In this document: positions 17,758-26,560 of the stretch, in pieces
Layout of the letters: each line of letters starts with the position of its first letter
Numbering within the stretch: position 1 is the first letter of the stretch
From: Lysinibacillus sp. OF-1
GTDB taxonomy: Bacteria; Bacillota; Bacilli; Bacillales_A; Planococcaceae
Length of the DNA stretch: 64,000 bases
Direction of reading: 5' to 3'
NCBI RefSeq assembly: GCF_028356935.1
Contig: NZ_CP102798.1
Span: 2,418,001 to 2,482,000, forward strand
Position numbers and translations under genes: made by a program
The notes under the pieces: generated by a model
Told to the model about the DNA's origin: nothing
Database searches by the model: none
The model's input: only the letters and a program-made list of their open reading frames with translations

Positions 17758-19137
17758 TTACCACATCAAGCAAATCAAGCCGTCGCCCCCGTTCCCTCCG
17801 TTCTTTGCGTTAGGATAAGAAGAGTTTCCACCAGCTCCGCCAGAACCATTAATTCCGTGTTGTTGACCTTCTCCCGTACCAGCTCCATAACCACCTGCTG
17901 AACCAGCGAAATAAAATTTTTGGTTTTGAGCTAAACCTCCATAATATGTTTCCCCTGCACCTGCCATTAGTCCACCATTAGAATCTGAGGGTGACCCACC
18001 GCCACCACCGCCCCACATTATCCTTCCATAGATACCATGACCGCCCGTAAGACTGGATAATACTTTTGACATGCTGGCGTCAACTTGAGCTACAGGTCCG
18101 CCGTCAGAACGAGTGAACGTAGGTGATATGGTTCCAGAAGGTCCATTGTTTACATCTTGCCCTCCAGCTCCACCGTACCCACCAAAGCTTTGTTGTCCGC
18201 CCATTCCGCCACCGCCACCATGAGCGTAAAACGCTCCATTTTGCGCTCCTGTGATGCTAGAAACAGCCCCGTTTTCTCCGTATTGACCACCGCCTGCTGT
18301 CCCAAACTCTCCGCCTGTCCCACCTTTAGCGACTGTCAAAACTAACTTCATACCAGGCGTAACTTGAAGTAATACGCGTTTGGACGCTCCTGAACCCCCA
18401 CCGCCACCGCCGTAACCGTAAGTGGTATTAGCTCCACCGCCACCGCCACCAGACCCCCGCATAAACGCTGTTATTCTAGTGACCCCTTCTGGTACGGTGA
18501 AAGAATAGGTACCAGGGGCAGTATAAGGTATATAGTTTTGTGTTCCTGATGTCATAACACCTCCTTTACCCTGTAAGTGAAAAGAACCACCTGCAAAAGT
18601 TACGGTATGAACGGTTGTAGAAGGTAAATCACCTGCTTTTAATTGAATTCCATTATTGTAAACTGGATAGGTTTTTGTCGTTCCGTTCGCGTGCGTAACG
18701 AACATAGTTACTGCGCCGGTATTAGCTGTACTATTCATAAAACGAAACGAAGCTCCATTTATCGGATCTCCATTGGAGTCAATAGGTAATGGCTTTGTAG
18801 TTATTATTGTTTTGGCGTTTGTTCCGGTTGCGTTACCGAACCATCTAGTATGCCCTTCATCATCTTTGATATGGGTATCTATTTTTAAGGAATTCGAATT
18901 AACAGTTTGCTTTAAAGAATCAACTGTTTCTTCTATATTTTCTACAGTTTGAGTTAAATCATCAACATTTCCACCAGCTTGCTGTAATTCCTCAATACAT
19001 TTATAAGCTCTGTTTAATAACCAGTTCATATGCTGTGCAGATGGCTTCATACCTGGTTGCCACCCACTGTCCTTTAATGACTGCGGAGGCTCGACACCTA
19101 CTGCATTCCATTGTGGTAATTGTTCTGGCATTTTCAT
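17758..19137 (-). CDS. Tail fibre protein with glycine-rich domain
   Basis: 459 residues. The N-terminal part (PQWNAVGVEPPQSLKDSGWQ, then HMNWLLNRAYKCIEELQ) is a tail-attachment region seen in Bacillus phage fibres. It is followed by a coiled coil (about 55-90), a beta-rich middle and a C-terminal third with many GGGGG runs (about 225-459) like a glycine-rich adhesin domain. It should bind the host surface. The high GC of the glycine-rich part against the AT-rich neighbours reflects Gly codons and may also mark exchange of the receptor-binding module. Confidence 0.85.
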   Translation of the reverse strand: MKMPEQLPQWNAVGVEPPQSLKDSGWQPGMKPSAQHMNWLLNRAYKCIEELQQAGGNVDDLTQTVENIEETVDSLKQTVNSNSLKIDTHIKDDEGHTRWFGNATGTNAKTIITTKPLPIDSNGDPINGASFRFMNSTANTGAVTMFVTHANGTTKTYPVYNNGIQLKAGDLPSTTVHTVTFAGGSFHLQGKGGVMTSGTQNYIPYTAPGTYSFTVPEGVTRITAFMRGSGGGGGGANTTYGYGGGGGGSGASKRVLLQVTPGMKLVLTVAKGGTGGEFGTAGGGQYGENGAVSSITGAQNGAFYAHGGGGGMGGQQSFGGYGGAGGQDVNNGPSGTISPTFTRSDGGPVAQVDASMSKVLSSLTGGHGIYGRIMWGGGGGGSPSDSNGGLMAGAGETYYGGLAQNQKFYFAGSAGGYGAGTGEGQQHGINGSGGAGGNSSYPNAKNGGNGGDGLICLMW

Positions 19138-19142
19138 TCCTC

Positions 19143-19784
19143 CTAAATCGGTAGTTCGTTATCTTGACTAGGTGTATAAGCTGCGCCTAGATATCCTCCA
19201 ATAGTTTCATCGTATATGTCACCGAAACCAGCTGTGTTATCAATTGAATTGGTAATATCACTAAACTCAAAAGTGCCTGTAAGCTCAATTACACCCACTT
19301 TTACACCAGCCGCCACTGTTCGTTGTACAATTCGCACAAAATTCGTTGGATCTAAGCCTGCCTCATTTAACTTTGTTAATGGTAGTTCTATTACCTTGAT
19401 TGCTGCTGGTTCTGGTTCTTCTGGATCATTCCACTTTTCTTTAATTTTTATCATTTTAGGTTCAACAGATAATGCGATGGCGAGGACCTGAATTATCATA
19501 TCTATCGTTCCGTCGCTCAGATTTCTTGCAATCTTCGACTTTAATAAGATTCTATATACTTCATCATTTGCAACACCGCGAGGCTGATTTACATTTTGAC
19601 CAATCAAATCAAGGCCTACACCTTCCGCATCATCTATGTTCCGCCACTGCCTAATACGGTCATTTGTTGCTTTGACTTCCTGTGCTTCAGCAGCGAATAT
19701 ACTCATTAGTTTGGATATATTCGAATCTGGTGTTTTATCAAAGTAATCTGATAATCGTTTGACAATTGATTGAGTACTAAACAT
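19143..19784 (-). CDS. Baseplate wedge/tail protein (YmfQ or gpI type)
   Basis: 213 residues. It begins FSTQSIVKRLSDYFDKTPDS and has WRNIDDAEGVGLDLIGQNVN, the core of DUF2612/gpI-like baseplate proteins in which a polypeptide gets its first tail-fibre contact. It overlaps the baseplate J gene by eight bases and precedes the fibre gene, the usual order (W, J, I, H) in contractile-tail phages. Confidence 0.82.
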   Translation of the reverse strand: MFSTQSIVKRLSDYFDKTPDSNISKLMSIFAAEAQEVKATNDRIRQWRNIDDAEGVGLDLIGQNVNQPRGVANDEVYRILLKSKIARNLSDGTIDMIIQVLAIALSVEPKMIKIKEKWNDPEEPEPAAIKVIELPLTKLNEAGLDPTNFVRIVQRTVAAGVKVGVIELTGTFEFSDITNSIDNTAGFGDIYDETIGGYLGAAYTPSQDNELPI

Positions 19785-20958
19785 TGAGTATCACCTCTAT
19801 GTTGTTAAAGTGCGTTTGAGCCACTTCTTGCAGGGCAACAATGATATTCGAATCATTGTAAATTACTCCGTCTTTCGATACTTCTATCATTACATCGTCT
19901 ATTCCATCAACACTGTATGCCTTGGCAATTAATCGAGAAATAACTACATCTTCTCCCATGTTTAAGCCAGCATAAGTATTGTTGTCATAATCTGTACCAC
20001 CGATATATTTGATGATGGCCGTTTTGAGTAGCTCAACGCCATTAGATGTAAATGAGGTATTCGTTTTAGCATTTACTTTAATAAATACATTTACTTCGTT
20101 GGCTCTAGTGAAGCCTATTTGTTTTATGTCACCACCTAAGTCGATAACATTTACATAGGTCGTTCCATAAGGTTGAATGCCTCCAGCCTTTTTTTCGTGT
20201 ATCGCTTTAGCAATTTCCTCGTCATCACCACCTAAAACGAATGCCTGAATGGATCTAGGAGGCGTCCCATATTGATCTACAGCATCACTGTAGTTTTCAA
20301 TCACTTTAGCAGCGCGAATGCTTGAAATCTTTAAAAGATTAGTTCTTATTGCTGCCGTGGTAGCTGAACCAATCCCATCAACTGTTATATCAGCCCTTTC
20401 TCTGGCTTCGGCATCTGTTTCTTTTTCACGGCCACCGTTAGTTTTTAATGGATTATTTACACTAATAACGTCCGCATCTGGATTCACAATTTCTGTAATA
20501 GTATTTGCTCCTACATTCCCGATAGCTCCAACATCTAGTGCTACGATTTCAACAGTACCTTTACCTTCGGAATCAAGAGTTAGATCATAAAGTGTTTCAA
20601 AGAAAATATCATTATTTGTAGACACTAAAAAACCACTTTCAATGAAGTGGTTGGGGGTGCCTGATATATGGATTTGTCCATAAGCGAAATCTGCAAGGTT
20701 ACGGCTAATGCCTGCATAAGGTAACAACATATCTAATTGTACGCCTTCGGCTGTCTTACGATAAGTACTATGATATACATCTTCTGTATCTTGCCATAAC
20801 AGCGAGAAAAACCATGCCATAATGCGAATAATAATACCCAAAAATGAACGTTCTGTAGTATTAGCATCAGCACCAAATTTCTCTTTAGCCTTTGCTGACA
20901 TACTATCAACAAGGTCGCTGTACGATTTGCGTTTAAAACCGTTTTTATCCAATGCCAC
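19777..20958 (-). CDS. Baseplate J/gp47 family protein (XkdT-like)
   Basis: 393 residues from GTG 20958, which follows GAGGAGG nine bases upstream; a longer frame to 20976 lacks a good site. KSYSDLVDSMSAKAKEKFGA and MLLPYAGISR at the N-terminus and GGREKETDAEARERADI in the middle are hallmarks of the baseplate J superfamily, which forms the wedge ring of contractile tails. The coding region overlaps the XkdS-like gene by 14 bases. Confidence 0.93.
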   Translation of the reverse strand: MALDKNGFKRKSYSDLVDSMSAKAKEKFGADANTTERSFLGIIIRIMAWFFSLLWQDTEDVYHSTYRKTAEGVQLDMLLPYAGISRNLADFAYGQIHISGTPNHFIESGFLVSTNNDIFFETLYDLTLDSEGKGTVEIVALDVGAIGNVGANTITEIVNPDADVISVNNPLKTNGGREKETDAEARERADITVDGIGSATTAAIRTNLLKISSIRAAKVIENYSDAVDQYGTPPRSIQAFVLGGDDEEIAKAIHEKKAGGIQPYGTTYVNVIDLGGDIKQIGFTRANEVNVFIKVNAKTNTSFTSNGVELLKTAIIKYIGGTDYDNNTYAGLNMGEDVVISRLIAKAYSVDGIDDVMIEVSKDGVIYNDSNIIVALQEVAQTHFNNIEVILNV

Positions 20959-21298
20959 CAACAGCCACCTCCTCATTAATAATAGTGCCGTCTAAAAGAG
21001 TTACAACAAAAACAACGATCCTAACTCTATTAACATCCTTTATTTCAACACTTTCAATATCTTTAATCCGTTCTTCTTGCGAAAAAACACGCATAATCTC
21101 AGCCCTAGCTTCATCTTTGGTTGACTTCTCTAAAACCCGACTGAAATCTAGTCCGAATTCTTCGTTTAAAAACCATTCTTTCAAGTTAGTGCCGAGTGAT
21201 ATCGAAATACATTGAGATATCTCTTTTTCTCCTTCAAATAACTTAAAATCTCCATTTTCAAAAACTAAATCGCCATTTAATAATGCCAGTGTTTTCAC
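20945..21298 (-). CDS. Baseplate protein W/XkdS family (DUF2634)
   Basis: 117 residues. ALLNGDLVFENGDFKLFEGE and ISISLGTNLKEWFLNEEFGL match the gpW/gp25-like lysozyme-fold baseplate family, the inner wedge component. The start codon shares one base with the stop codon of the spike gene at 21298. Confidence 0.88.
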   Translation of the reverse strand: MKTLALLNGDLVFENGDFKLFEGEKEISQCISISLGTNLKEWFLNEEFGLDFSRVLEKSTKDEARAEIMRVFSQEERIKDIESVEIKDVNRVRIVVFVVTLLDGTIINEEVAVGGIG

Positions 21299-21675
21299 TA
21301 AAACACCCCCACAATTACAGCGTCATGAATATCAAACATTCTGGCTGTACCAGGATAAATAATGTTACCTTTCATGGCCTCATCTATTGCCCGTTGACAA
21401 AATACAACTAGAACCGTATCTGTAGGCTCTATAAACGGCTCATAATTTTGCGGTTCGCTACCATTAACACGGTATTTCTGAAATAAAACAGGCACATTTT
21501 CAATAGGAGATAACTTCGCCGGTTCTTCACCAGTTTCTTTAATCATAAACAACGGTTCGATTTTTGCCATTCGTTTTTCTTCATCATACGCCAACACTTT
21601 GCAAGGCATGGCAGTATTTAAGTTTACTAATACACCTTGTTGTAACGTACGGAAGAATTCAGTAGTGTTCGTCAT
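21298..21675 (-). CDS. Membrane-puncturing spike protein, Gp138 N-terminal type
   Basis: 125 residues. MPCKVLAYDEEKRMAKIEPL, VPVLFQKYRVNG and PTDTVLVVFCQRAIDEAM correspond to the OB-fold N-terminal domain of Gp138-like spikes that sit at the tip of the tail tube. No long beta-helix follows, so the spike is short. It starts within four bases of the hub gene end. Confidence 0.85.
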   Translation of the reverse strand: MTNTTEFFRTLQQGVLVNLNTAMPCKVLAYDEEKRMAKIEPLFMIKETGEEPAKLSPIENVPVLFQKYRVNGSEPQNYEPFIEPTDTVLVVFCQRAIDEAMKGNIIYPGTARMFDIHDAVIVGVF

Positions 21676-22478
21676 AATAACGCCTCCACTTCTGTGTAGA
21701 ACGAGCTCCCTTTACAAATGTGTTTACCTTTTTGGACACGAACAGTACTTTTGGTAACAATTGATTGTAGTTGAATAATTGCTCCTGTATTCATCCTGTG
21801 TTGTAGTAGAGATTTAGCTTTGTATCCTTTCATCACTTTACCTTTACGTTCATTCTCAAAGTATTCTGGTGATCCAATTAGGCCTGTATCCGGACTGAGG
21901 ATAAATCGATGATTATCACCTTCAGTAATTGGTCTGATATAAGTCTGTTGCCTTGAGATATAAGCAGAAGCTCCGCAATCGTTAGCAATGTCTTGTATCT
22001 TTTTAAAAATTTCTCCACTAACTGAGAATCCTTTTTCATACACTTTATTTTTAGGTAATTTCAAAACAGCTACTTTTAAGCCTAATGCTTTTGTTAAATC
22101 TCTTATAATTACATCGGCTTTTATTTTTCCTTTATATGAGCGTTTGAGAGTCTTTTTACTGTTGAATGGATAAGTGTCCAAAACCTTAATTACCGTAGCA
22201 CGGTCAGCTCCTAATGGTGTTGTACTAATGCTATTGATACGCCCACTAAGTATTAATCCCTTATCTTCAATGTATCCAGCGTTAATCGTTATAACCTCTC
22301 CACGTTTTAATTTGTTCCTTGTTGATTCAGACAAATTATAAATCGTGATCTCACTGATATTCGGCTCAAGATCATCATCAAAAGGTACCTCAAATTCAAT
22401 GTCTAAATCGGTATTATTAAACTTTAGATTTCCTGTTACAACCTCAACGTAGCGCTTAAATAGTTTACTCATTGCCAT
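21672..22478 (-). CDS. Baseplate hub protein (gp27/XkdQ-like)
   Basis: 268 residues. FEVPFDDDLEPNISEITIYN and LILSGRINSIS belong to the phage baseplate hub family related to gpD/gp27, which form the ring that holds the spike. The frame begins at ATG 22478 and overlaps the upstream plug gene by 14 bases. A start at the second Met (22472) is equally possible. Confidence 0.8.
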   Translation of the reverse strand: MAMSKLFKRYVEVVTGNLKFNNTDLDIEFEVPFDDDLEPNISEITIYNLSESTRNKLKRGEVITINAGYIEDKGLILSGRINSISTTPLGADRATVIKVLDTYPFNSKKTLKRSYKGKIKADVIIRDLTKALGLKVAVLKLPKNKVYEKGFSVSGEIFKKIQDIANDCGASAYISRQQTYIRPITEGDNHRFILSPDTGLIGSPEYFENERKGKVMKGYKAKSLLQHRMNTGAIIQLQSIVTKSTVRVQKGKHICKGSSFYTEVEALL

Positions 22479-22788
22479 TCACCAACTTTAAAAATACTGT
22501 TTCATTTAGGTTCTCAAAGGATACTCGGGTCTCTTTTCCAGATGTATCTAGAGGGATAATTGTAGGTGCTGGAAAACGGCCATCAAACACCTCTCTAAAT
22601 AAAGGTGTAGCATATACAAGCTTTTCACCATTCACCAATACTTCATCACCCTTTTGTAAATCCAACGTAAAATAATCATGCAGCTCGTTATATCTAATCT
22701 CAATTAAAAACAATTCAGCGCCCAATTCCATTTCAAAACGATAGGGAATGAGCGCTTTTTCAATTTCTATATATTCAAAGTCTAACAT
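22465..22788 (-). CDS. Phage baseplate plug family protein (DUF6983)
   Basis: 107 residues. FRFEMELGAEL-like and LTLDLQKGDEVLVNGEKLVY-like segments, here RFEMELGAELFLIEIRYNEL and GDEVLVNGEKLVYATPLF, match baseplate plug proteins encoded next to hub and LysM tail genes. It probably closes the tail tube at the baseplate end. Confidence 0.78.
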   Translation of the reverse strand: MLDFEYIEIEKALIPYRFEMELGAELFLIEIRYNELHDYFTLDLQKGDEVLVNGEKLVYATPLFREVFDGRFPAPTIIPLDTSGKETRVSFENLNETVFLKLVNGNE

Positions 22789-22791
22789 CTT

Positions 22792-23388
22792 TTACACCAC
22801 CCTTAATTTTGCACCAAGAGGGATTTTCTTTGGATCATAACCATTCCATTTCTGGATATCCTGCCACTTAGTACCATACCTTTGACCAAGCGAACCATAG
22901 GTATCACCTTTTTTTACTACATGATATATAGGGGATTGTTTTTTGTTTGTAGTCTGTTTACGCCCTGCCTCTTTGGAAGGAGCAGTTACAGCTTTTACTT
23001 TCGGGTCCACAAAAGATGATTGGGCAATGCGAACTTCTGTCAATGTACAACTGAAATTATAGCCATTCATCACTTTAGAACTGGCCTTTATAGACAAACC
23101 ATGCATGAGCATATTTTTGTATATGCGGCGCCCTTCATAAGTAAGTAATTGACCTTTATACTCAAAGCTCTTTAATTTGTTGACTAATGTTTCAACTCGC
23201 TCGTTAGTAGGACGTATCAAGAGACCTGATAACTTTACAACCACTGGTTTTCGCTCAACGTGATCTGATAAATCTATCCCTTTCTCAACCTTATGAGTGG
23301 GGATATCAACATCAAAATCAGCATCTTCACTAGTTACATGTATTAAGTAACCACTTAACCTCGCTTTACCAACTAATTCTTCTGCCAA
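22792..23388 (-). CDS. LysM-containing tail protein (XkdP-like)
   Basis: 198 residues. The first 130 resemble DUF6046/Dit-like tail proteins (GLLIRPTNERVETLVNKLKS). A basic linker precedes a C-terminal LysM motif at about 150-198 (YHVVKKGDTYGSLGQRYGTK). LysM binds GlcNAc polymers; in phage tails of this type it contacts peptidoglycan or helps hub assembly. It lies between tape measure and plug genes as in PBSX (XkdP). Confidence 0.85.
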   Translation of the reverse strand: MAEELVGKARLSGYLIHVTSEDADFDVDIPTHKVEKGIDLSDHVERKPVVVKLSGLLIRPTNERVETLVNKLKSFEYKGQLLTYEGRRIYKNMLMHGLSIKASSKVMNGYNFSCTLTEVRIAQSSFVDPKVKAVTAPSKEAGRKQTTNKKQSPIYHVVKKGDTYGSLGQRYGTKWQDIQKWNGYDPKKIPLGAKLRVV

Positions 23389-23390
23389 TA

Positions 23391-25595
23391 TTACCCCTCC
23401 CTTGGTACAGGCATAACACTTAATAAATCACCGAATAACTCTTCTAGTGCATCTTTAACGCTGTATGCAGTCTCATGAGGGCTTTCGCTGCCTTGCACGA
23501 TGATTTGGATAGGTGCTGACACCTTGGAGCTATTAGATGTATTGTTAACTGTCTCAGTCGCTGAGTAATCCCTCGCAGGCTCAAACTGAGTAGCCTGGTC
23601 TAAATTTATTTCAGGGTCTGTACCATTGCCTTGTAAAATTCCTCTGTCACGTAATTTATCTGCTTCATCTGCTGGCAAAACAGCCTCGTCCTTGTGTAGC
23701 AAAGCTGGCATTTCATCAAATGGTACTCGACCCAAGCCGATTTCAAACCCAGGCAATAAACTTGTAACTTTTGAAACTACTCCACTAATTTTTTCACCAA
23801 CATTGAAGTTTTGGATTGCCTCTCCAACTGAACCAAGTTTCTTTATCACCCATTCTACTGCATCAGCAATCGCATTAAAGGCTTTAGAAATAGCACTAAG
23901 AATTGGTTTTAATGTCCCCCACGCTTTTTCAATTGAACTAACAGCAAGAGGGAACAAAGGAACAATCACTTCATTTACCAAAAATTTAATAACAGCTGTT
24001 ATCCCTTCGAATAATGAACCCGCAACTCTTAAAATTGGAGAAATGATATCCATTGCAACACTAATTACTTCTTGCGCAACTGGAAACAGAGGAACAATCA
24101 CGTTTTCTATTAAACCTGTTACAATCCCTTTCAATGTCTCGAAAATATTTATGGCACCCTTAACAATCCTTCCAATGTACTCCATAGCTGTGCCTACAAA
24201 CTCTTGAGCTTTTGGCATTAATGGGACTATAACATTTTCAATGAAATTCGTTAAAACAGACTTAGCTAAATCAAAACCTTCTCTAAAGCTTTGCATAAAT
24301 CGCTCTATAGCATCTGCTACATCCGACGGAACACCTAAGTTCTCCCATATATCAGCAACTTCTCCAGTATCGTAGAAAACAGACATAATACTGTTGTAAA
24401 CCGCCATAATCACGTCTTTAATCATAAAAATGTTAGTGACATACGCTTCAATACCGTCAGCCACCCAAGCAGGCACTCCAAGTTTTTGCCACAAGTCTGA
24501 TACTTCACCGGTATCGTATACTAAAGACATAATCGTGTTATATACAGTTAGAATTACATCCTTTAAACTTGCCAACTTATCGAAACCAGCTGAAACAAAT
24601 TCCATGAATGGACCTGGATCTATATTGCTGATAACATCGCCTGCTTTGGTCATTACAGCAACTGCTTGGTCAAGTATCGGAGAACCAAGCTTTATCAAGA
24701 AGCCATCCCATGCAGACTTTAAATTTCCGAGTTGGTTTTCCCAACTGTCGGATTCCCTTGCTGCCTGCCCTATAGCACCAGAAAGTTTATTCCCATCCTC
24801 AACCATGGCTAGCAAGGTCAATTGCTTTTGTGCCTCAGATAACTTAATAAACGACTTTCCATATAATTCAGTAGCTTTAGCATTACGAGTGGTTTCTGTT
24901 GCTGAGATACCGAGCGCGGCATCGTTTTCAAAGTTACCTTTCAAGAACGATTGAAGGTTCTCGGTAACATCTTCGATAGAACGGTCGTAAAAGGCTGCAC
25001 TATCTGCTGCTGCTAAAGTGGCTCGCTCAGTTAATTTCAACGCTTCGGCTGTATCTACACCGGTAGTTTTAGCAAAGGCTGCCATTTGAATGTAGCTGCC
25101 TTTCAAACGGTTAGGAAGGATACCTGTTTCTGTAGCGATTTTATCAAGTGCTTTTGTTGCAGCATCTTCCATGCCTGCAAACACTTGTTCAAATTGTGAG
25201 GCCATTGCTTTGGCAGTTGCTGCACTTTCTAAAGCACTAACCCCTATTTCAACTATTTTGTCCACTGCTATATAGGCACCAATTGCAGCACCTAATCCAA
25301 TTATTGTGCCTTTTAATTTACCAAAAGCACCATCTGCCTCATTGGCACTTCTTTCGACATCATTTAAGCTATCTCCATCAATATTGTTTAACTCACGGTC
25401 GACATCATCGATGTGATCTCCTAAATCATCAAAATCATCTATTAAACCGTCTACATCGTCTTCCATGCTATTAAACCCACTGAAATCCATGTGCGTTATG
25501 GATGATATAACCTGGTTGATTCTTCTGTCTAAATCAGCTAAAGGGCCATCTTCAATATCCATGATAATTTCAACGAATAGATCACGTATACTCAC
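23391..25595 (-). CDS. Tail tape measure protein
   Basis: 734 residues from GTG 25595, seven bases after AAAGGGGG. The N-terminus is acidic and coiled (residues 20-85). A hydrophobic glycine-rich segment (GTIIGLGAAIGAYIAVDKIV) follows, then the family core (AKAMASQFEQVFAGMEDAAT, NRLKGSYIQMAAFAKTTGVD). A duplicated unit comes next: VYNTIMSLVYDTGEVSDLWQ near 350, repeated as VYNSIMSVFYDTGEVADIWE near 400. ENVIVPL-type repeats follow. The protein sets tail length and is ejected with DNA. It is short for a tape measure, so the tail should be short too. Confidence 0.93.
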   Translation of the reverse strand: MSIRDLFVEIIMDIEDGPLADLDRRINQVISSITHMDFSGFNSMEDDVDGLIDDFDDLGDHIDDVDRELNNIDGDSLNDVERSANEADGAFGKLKGTIIGLGAAIGAYIAVDKIVEIGVSALESAATAKAMASQFEQVFAGMEDAATKALDKIATETGILPNRLKGSYIQMAAFAKTTGVDTAEALKLTERATLAAADSAAFYDRSIEDVTENLQSFLKGNFENDAALGISATETTRNAKATELYGKSFIKLSEAQKQLTLLAMVEDGNKLSGAIGQAARESDSWENQLGNLKSAWDGFLIKLGSPILDQAVAVMTKAGDVISNIDPGPFMEFVSAGFDKLASLKDVILTVYNTIMSLVYDTGEVSDLWQKLGVPAWVADGIEAYVTNIFMIKDVIMAVYNSIMSVFYDTGEVADIWENLGVPSDVADAIERFMQSFREGFDLAKSVLTNFIENVIVPLMPKAQEFVGTAMEYIGRIVKGAINIFETLKGIVTGLIENVIVPLFPVAQEVISVAMDIISPILRVAGSLFEGITAVIKFLVNEVIVPLFPLAVSSIEKAWGTLKPILSAISKAFNAIADAVEWVIKKLGSVGEAIQNFNVGEKISGVVSKVTSLLPGFEIGLGRVPFDEMPALLHKDEAVLPADEADKLRDRGILQGNGTDPEINLDQATQFEPARDYSATETVNNTSNSSKVSAPIQIIVQGSESPHETAYSVKDALEELFGDLLSVMPVPREG

Positions 25596-25598
25596 AAT

Positions 25599-25791
25599 TT
25601 AGCCCCCTTTCTGTGCATTTTTTCGTTCGATATATACATCCATTGCAGCGTTAAATTCATGTAGTTCATCTGGCGTCATAGTTTCAGCTCGCTCAAAACT
25701 TAAAAAGCGCTCCATAACGGGGCGCCAGAAGAACCAATTTCCTTCAACTTGTTCTTTATAGAATTCATAAGGTTTACACGTCTTGAAAGAG
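25599..25791 (-). CDS. Tail chaperone extension read by +1 frameshift
   Basis: The frame +1 to the tail assembly chaperone is open across its stop codon and runs to TAA at 25599. From the shift site it encodes about 62 residues: KTCKPYEFYKEQVEGNWFFW, then RPVMERFLSFERAETMTPDE, matching the DUF6889 type. No ATG, GTG or TTG with a ribosome site exists before the conserved part; the first Met (PVMERF) is inside it. The candidate slip site is TTT followed by C at 25788-25785 (CTC TTT CAA), where Phe-tRNA can re-pair with TTC. It ends four bases before the tape measure start. Confidence 0.7.
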
Positions 25792-26100
25792 GAACTGCGC
25801 TGCGGCCTTCATAACTTCGGACAATCCACCATTTTCCTCGAAGTGGTCCCAACTTACACGACCGCCATCACTGGTAAAAACAACATGTTCCATGAACTCG
25901 CTGTAAAGTAGTTCTGATGATGTCCCTGTTTCAGTTTTTGCACGATCACGCATTCGAAACGATTCACGTAATCCAGGATGTTGAAATACATATTTTTGTC
26001 CTTTTTGAGTAGTGAACTCCATTTGTTCGCCTTTTTTAGCCATAGCTTTTCGCTCCATTTCTTTTCGTTTTAATTGATTTGTGATATGTCCTTTTTTCAT
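25774..26100 (-). CDS. Tail assembly chaperone (XkdN-like)
   Basis: 108 residues. FTTQKGQKYVFQHPGLRESF and ELLYSEFMEHVVF match tail assembly chaperones that coat the tape measure before tube assembly. It ends FLFQDV at a stop across which the +1 frame continues. The start is uncertain. The best ribosome site (AAAGGAGAG) precedes ATG 26124, but that frame meets an in-frame TAA after five codons (MNSLF). ATG 26043 (MAKKGEQMEF) follows GGAG and may be the true start. The small upstream frame could couple translation. Confidence 0.8.
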   Translation of the reverse strand: MKKGHITNQLKRKEMERKAMAKKGEQMEFTTQKGQKYVFQHPGLRESFRMRDRAKTETGTSSELLYSEFMEHVVFTSDGGRVSWDHFEENGGLSEVMKAAAQFLFQDV

Positions 26101-26143
26101 TGCAAATTAAAAGAGTGAGTTCATGGCCCACTCTCCTTTCGTT

Positions 26144-26548
26144 TTATTTAACTGAGTAGTCAAATACTCTGATTGTGTAAACACGGTTAGCTACAGACTT
26201 ACCGTGTTCAATGTCAGGTACCTTTGTAACCATCGCCTTTGTTCCACCAACAACCTCTTTGATTTCGTTGTTACTATTCACCCAGATAGGGAACATTGTA
26301 CGTTCGTTCGCAAGTTTGTTTAATGTTGTTATAGAGGGTGATGTTTGATTCAATGTGATTTCAATGGTACCCAATTGATCTCCATTAATTGATACAACTG
26401 CATCACCTTGAGCTGAGGAACTTGATTCAAAGTTGTCATTATCCTTTGAACACTTAACCATGGTTCCATCTCCGTAACCTGTGATAAACATGCCATTTAC
26501 TGTTGTTGTAACCTTTCGTGCATCATAAGTGCCAATATGTCCAGTCAT
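26144..26548 (-). CDS. Tail tube protein (DUF3277)
   Basis: 134 residues. YDARKVTTTVNGMFITGYGD and GDQLGTIEITLNQTSPSITT are typical of DUF3277, the inner tube protein of contractile tails with a DUF3383 sheath. It lies just downstream of the sheath gene with a 12-base gap. It should form hexameric rings through which DNA passes. Confidence 0.9.
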   Translation of the reverse strand: MTGHIGTYDARKVTTTVNGMFITGYGDGTMVKCSKDNDNFESSSSAQGDAVVSINGDQLGTIEITLNQTSPSITTLNKLANERTMFPIWVNSNNEIKEVVGGTKAMVTKVPDIEHGKSVANRVYTIRVFDYSVK

Positions 26549-26560
26549 CTAAGAACCTCC

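Noticed and set aside
17760-18560. Repeated GC-rich units suggesting CRISPR or minisatellite
   Set aside because: They are Gly codons of the tail fibre; spacing is irregular and there are no spacers.
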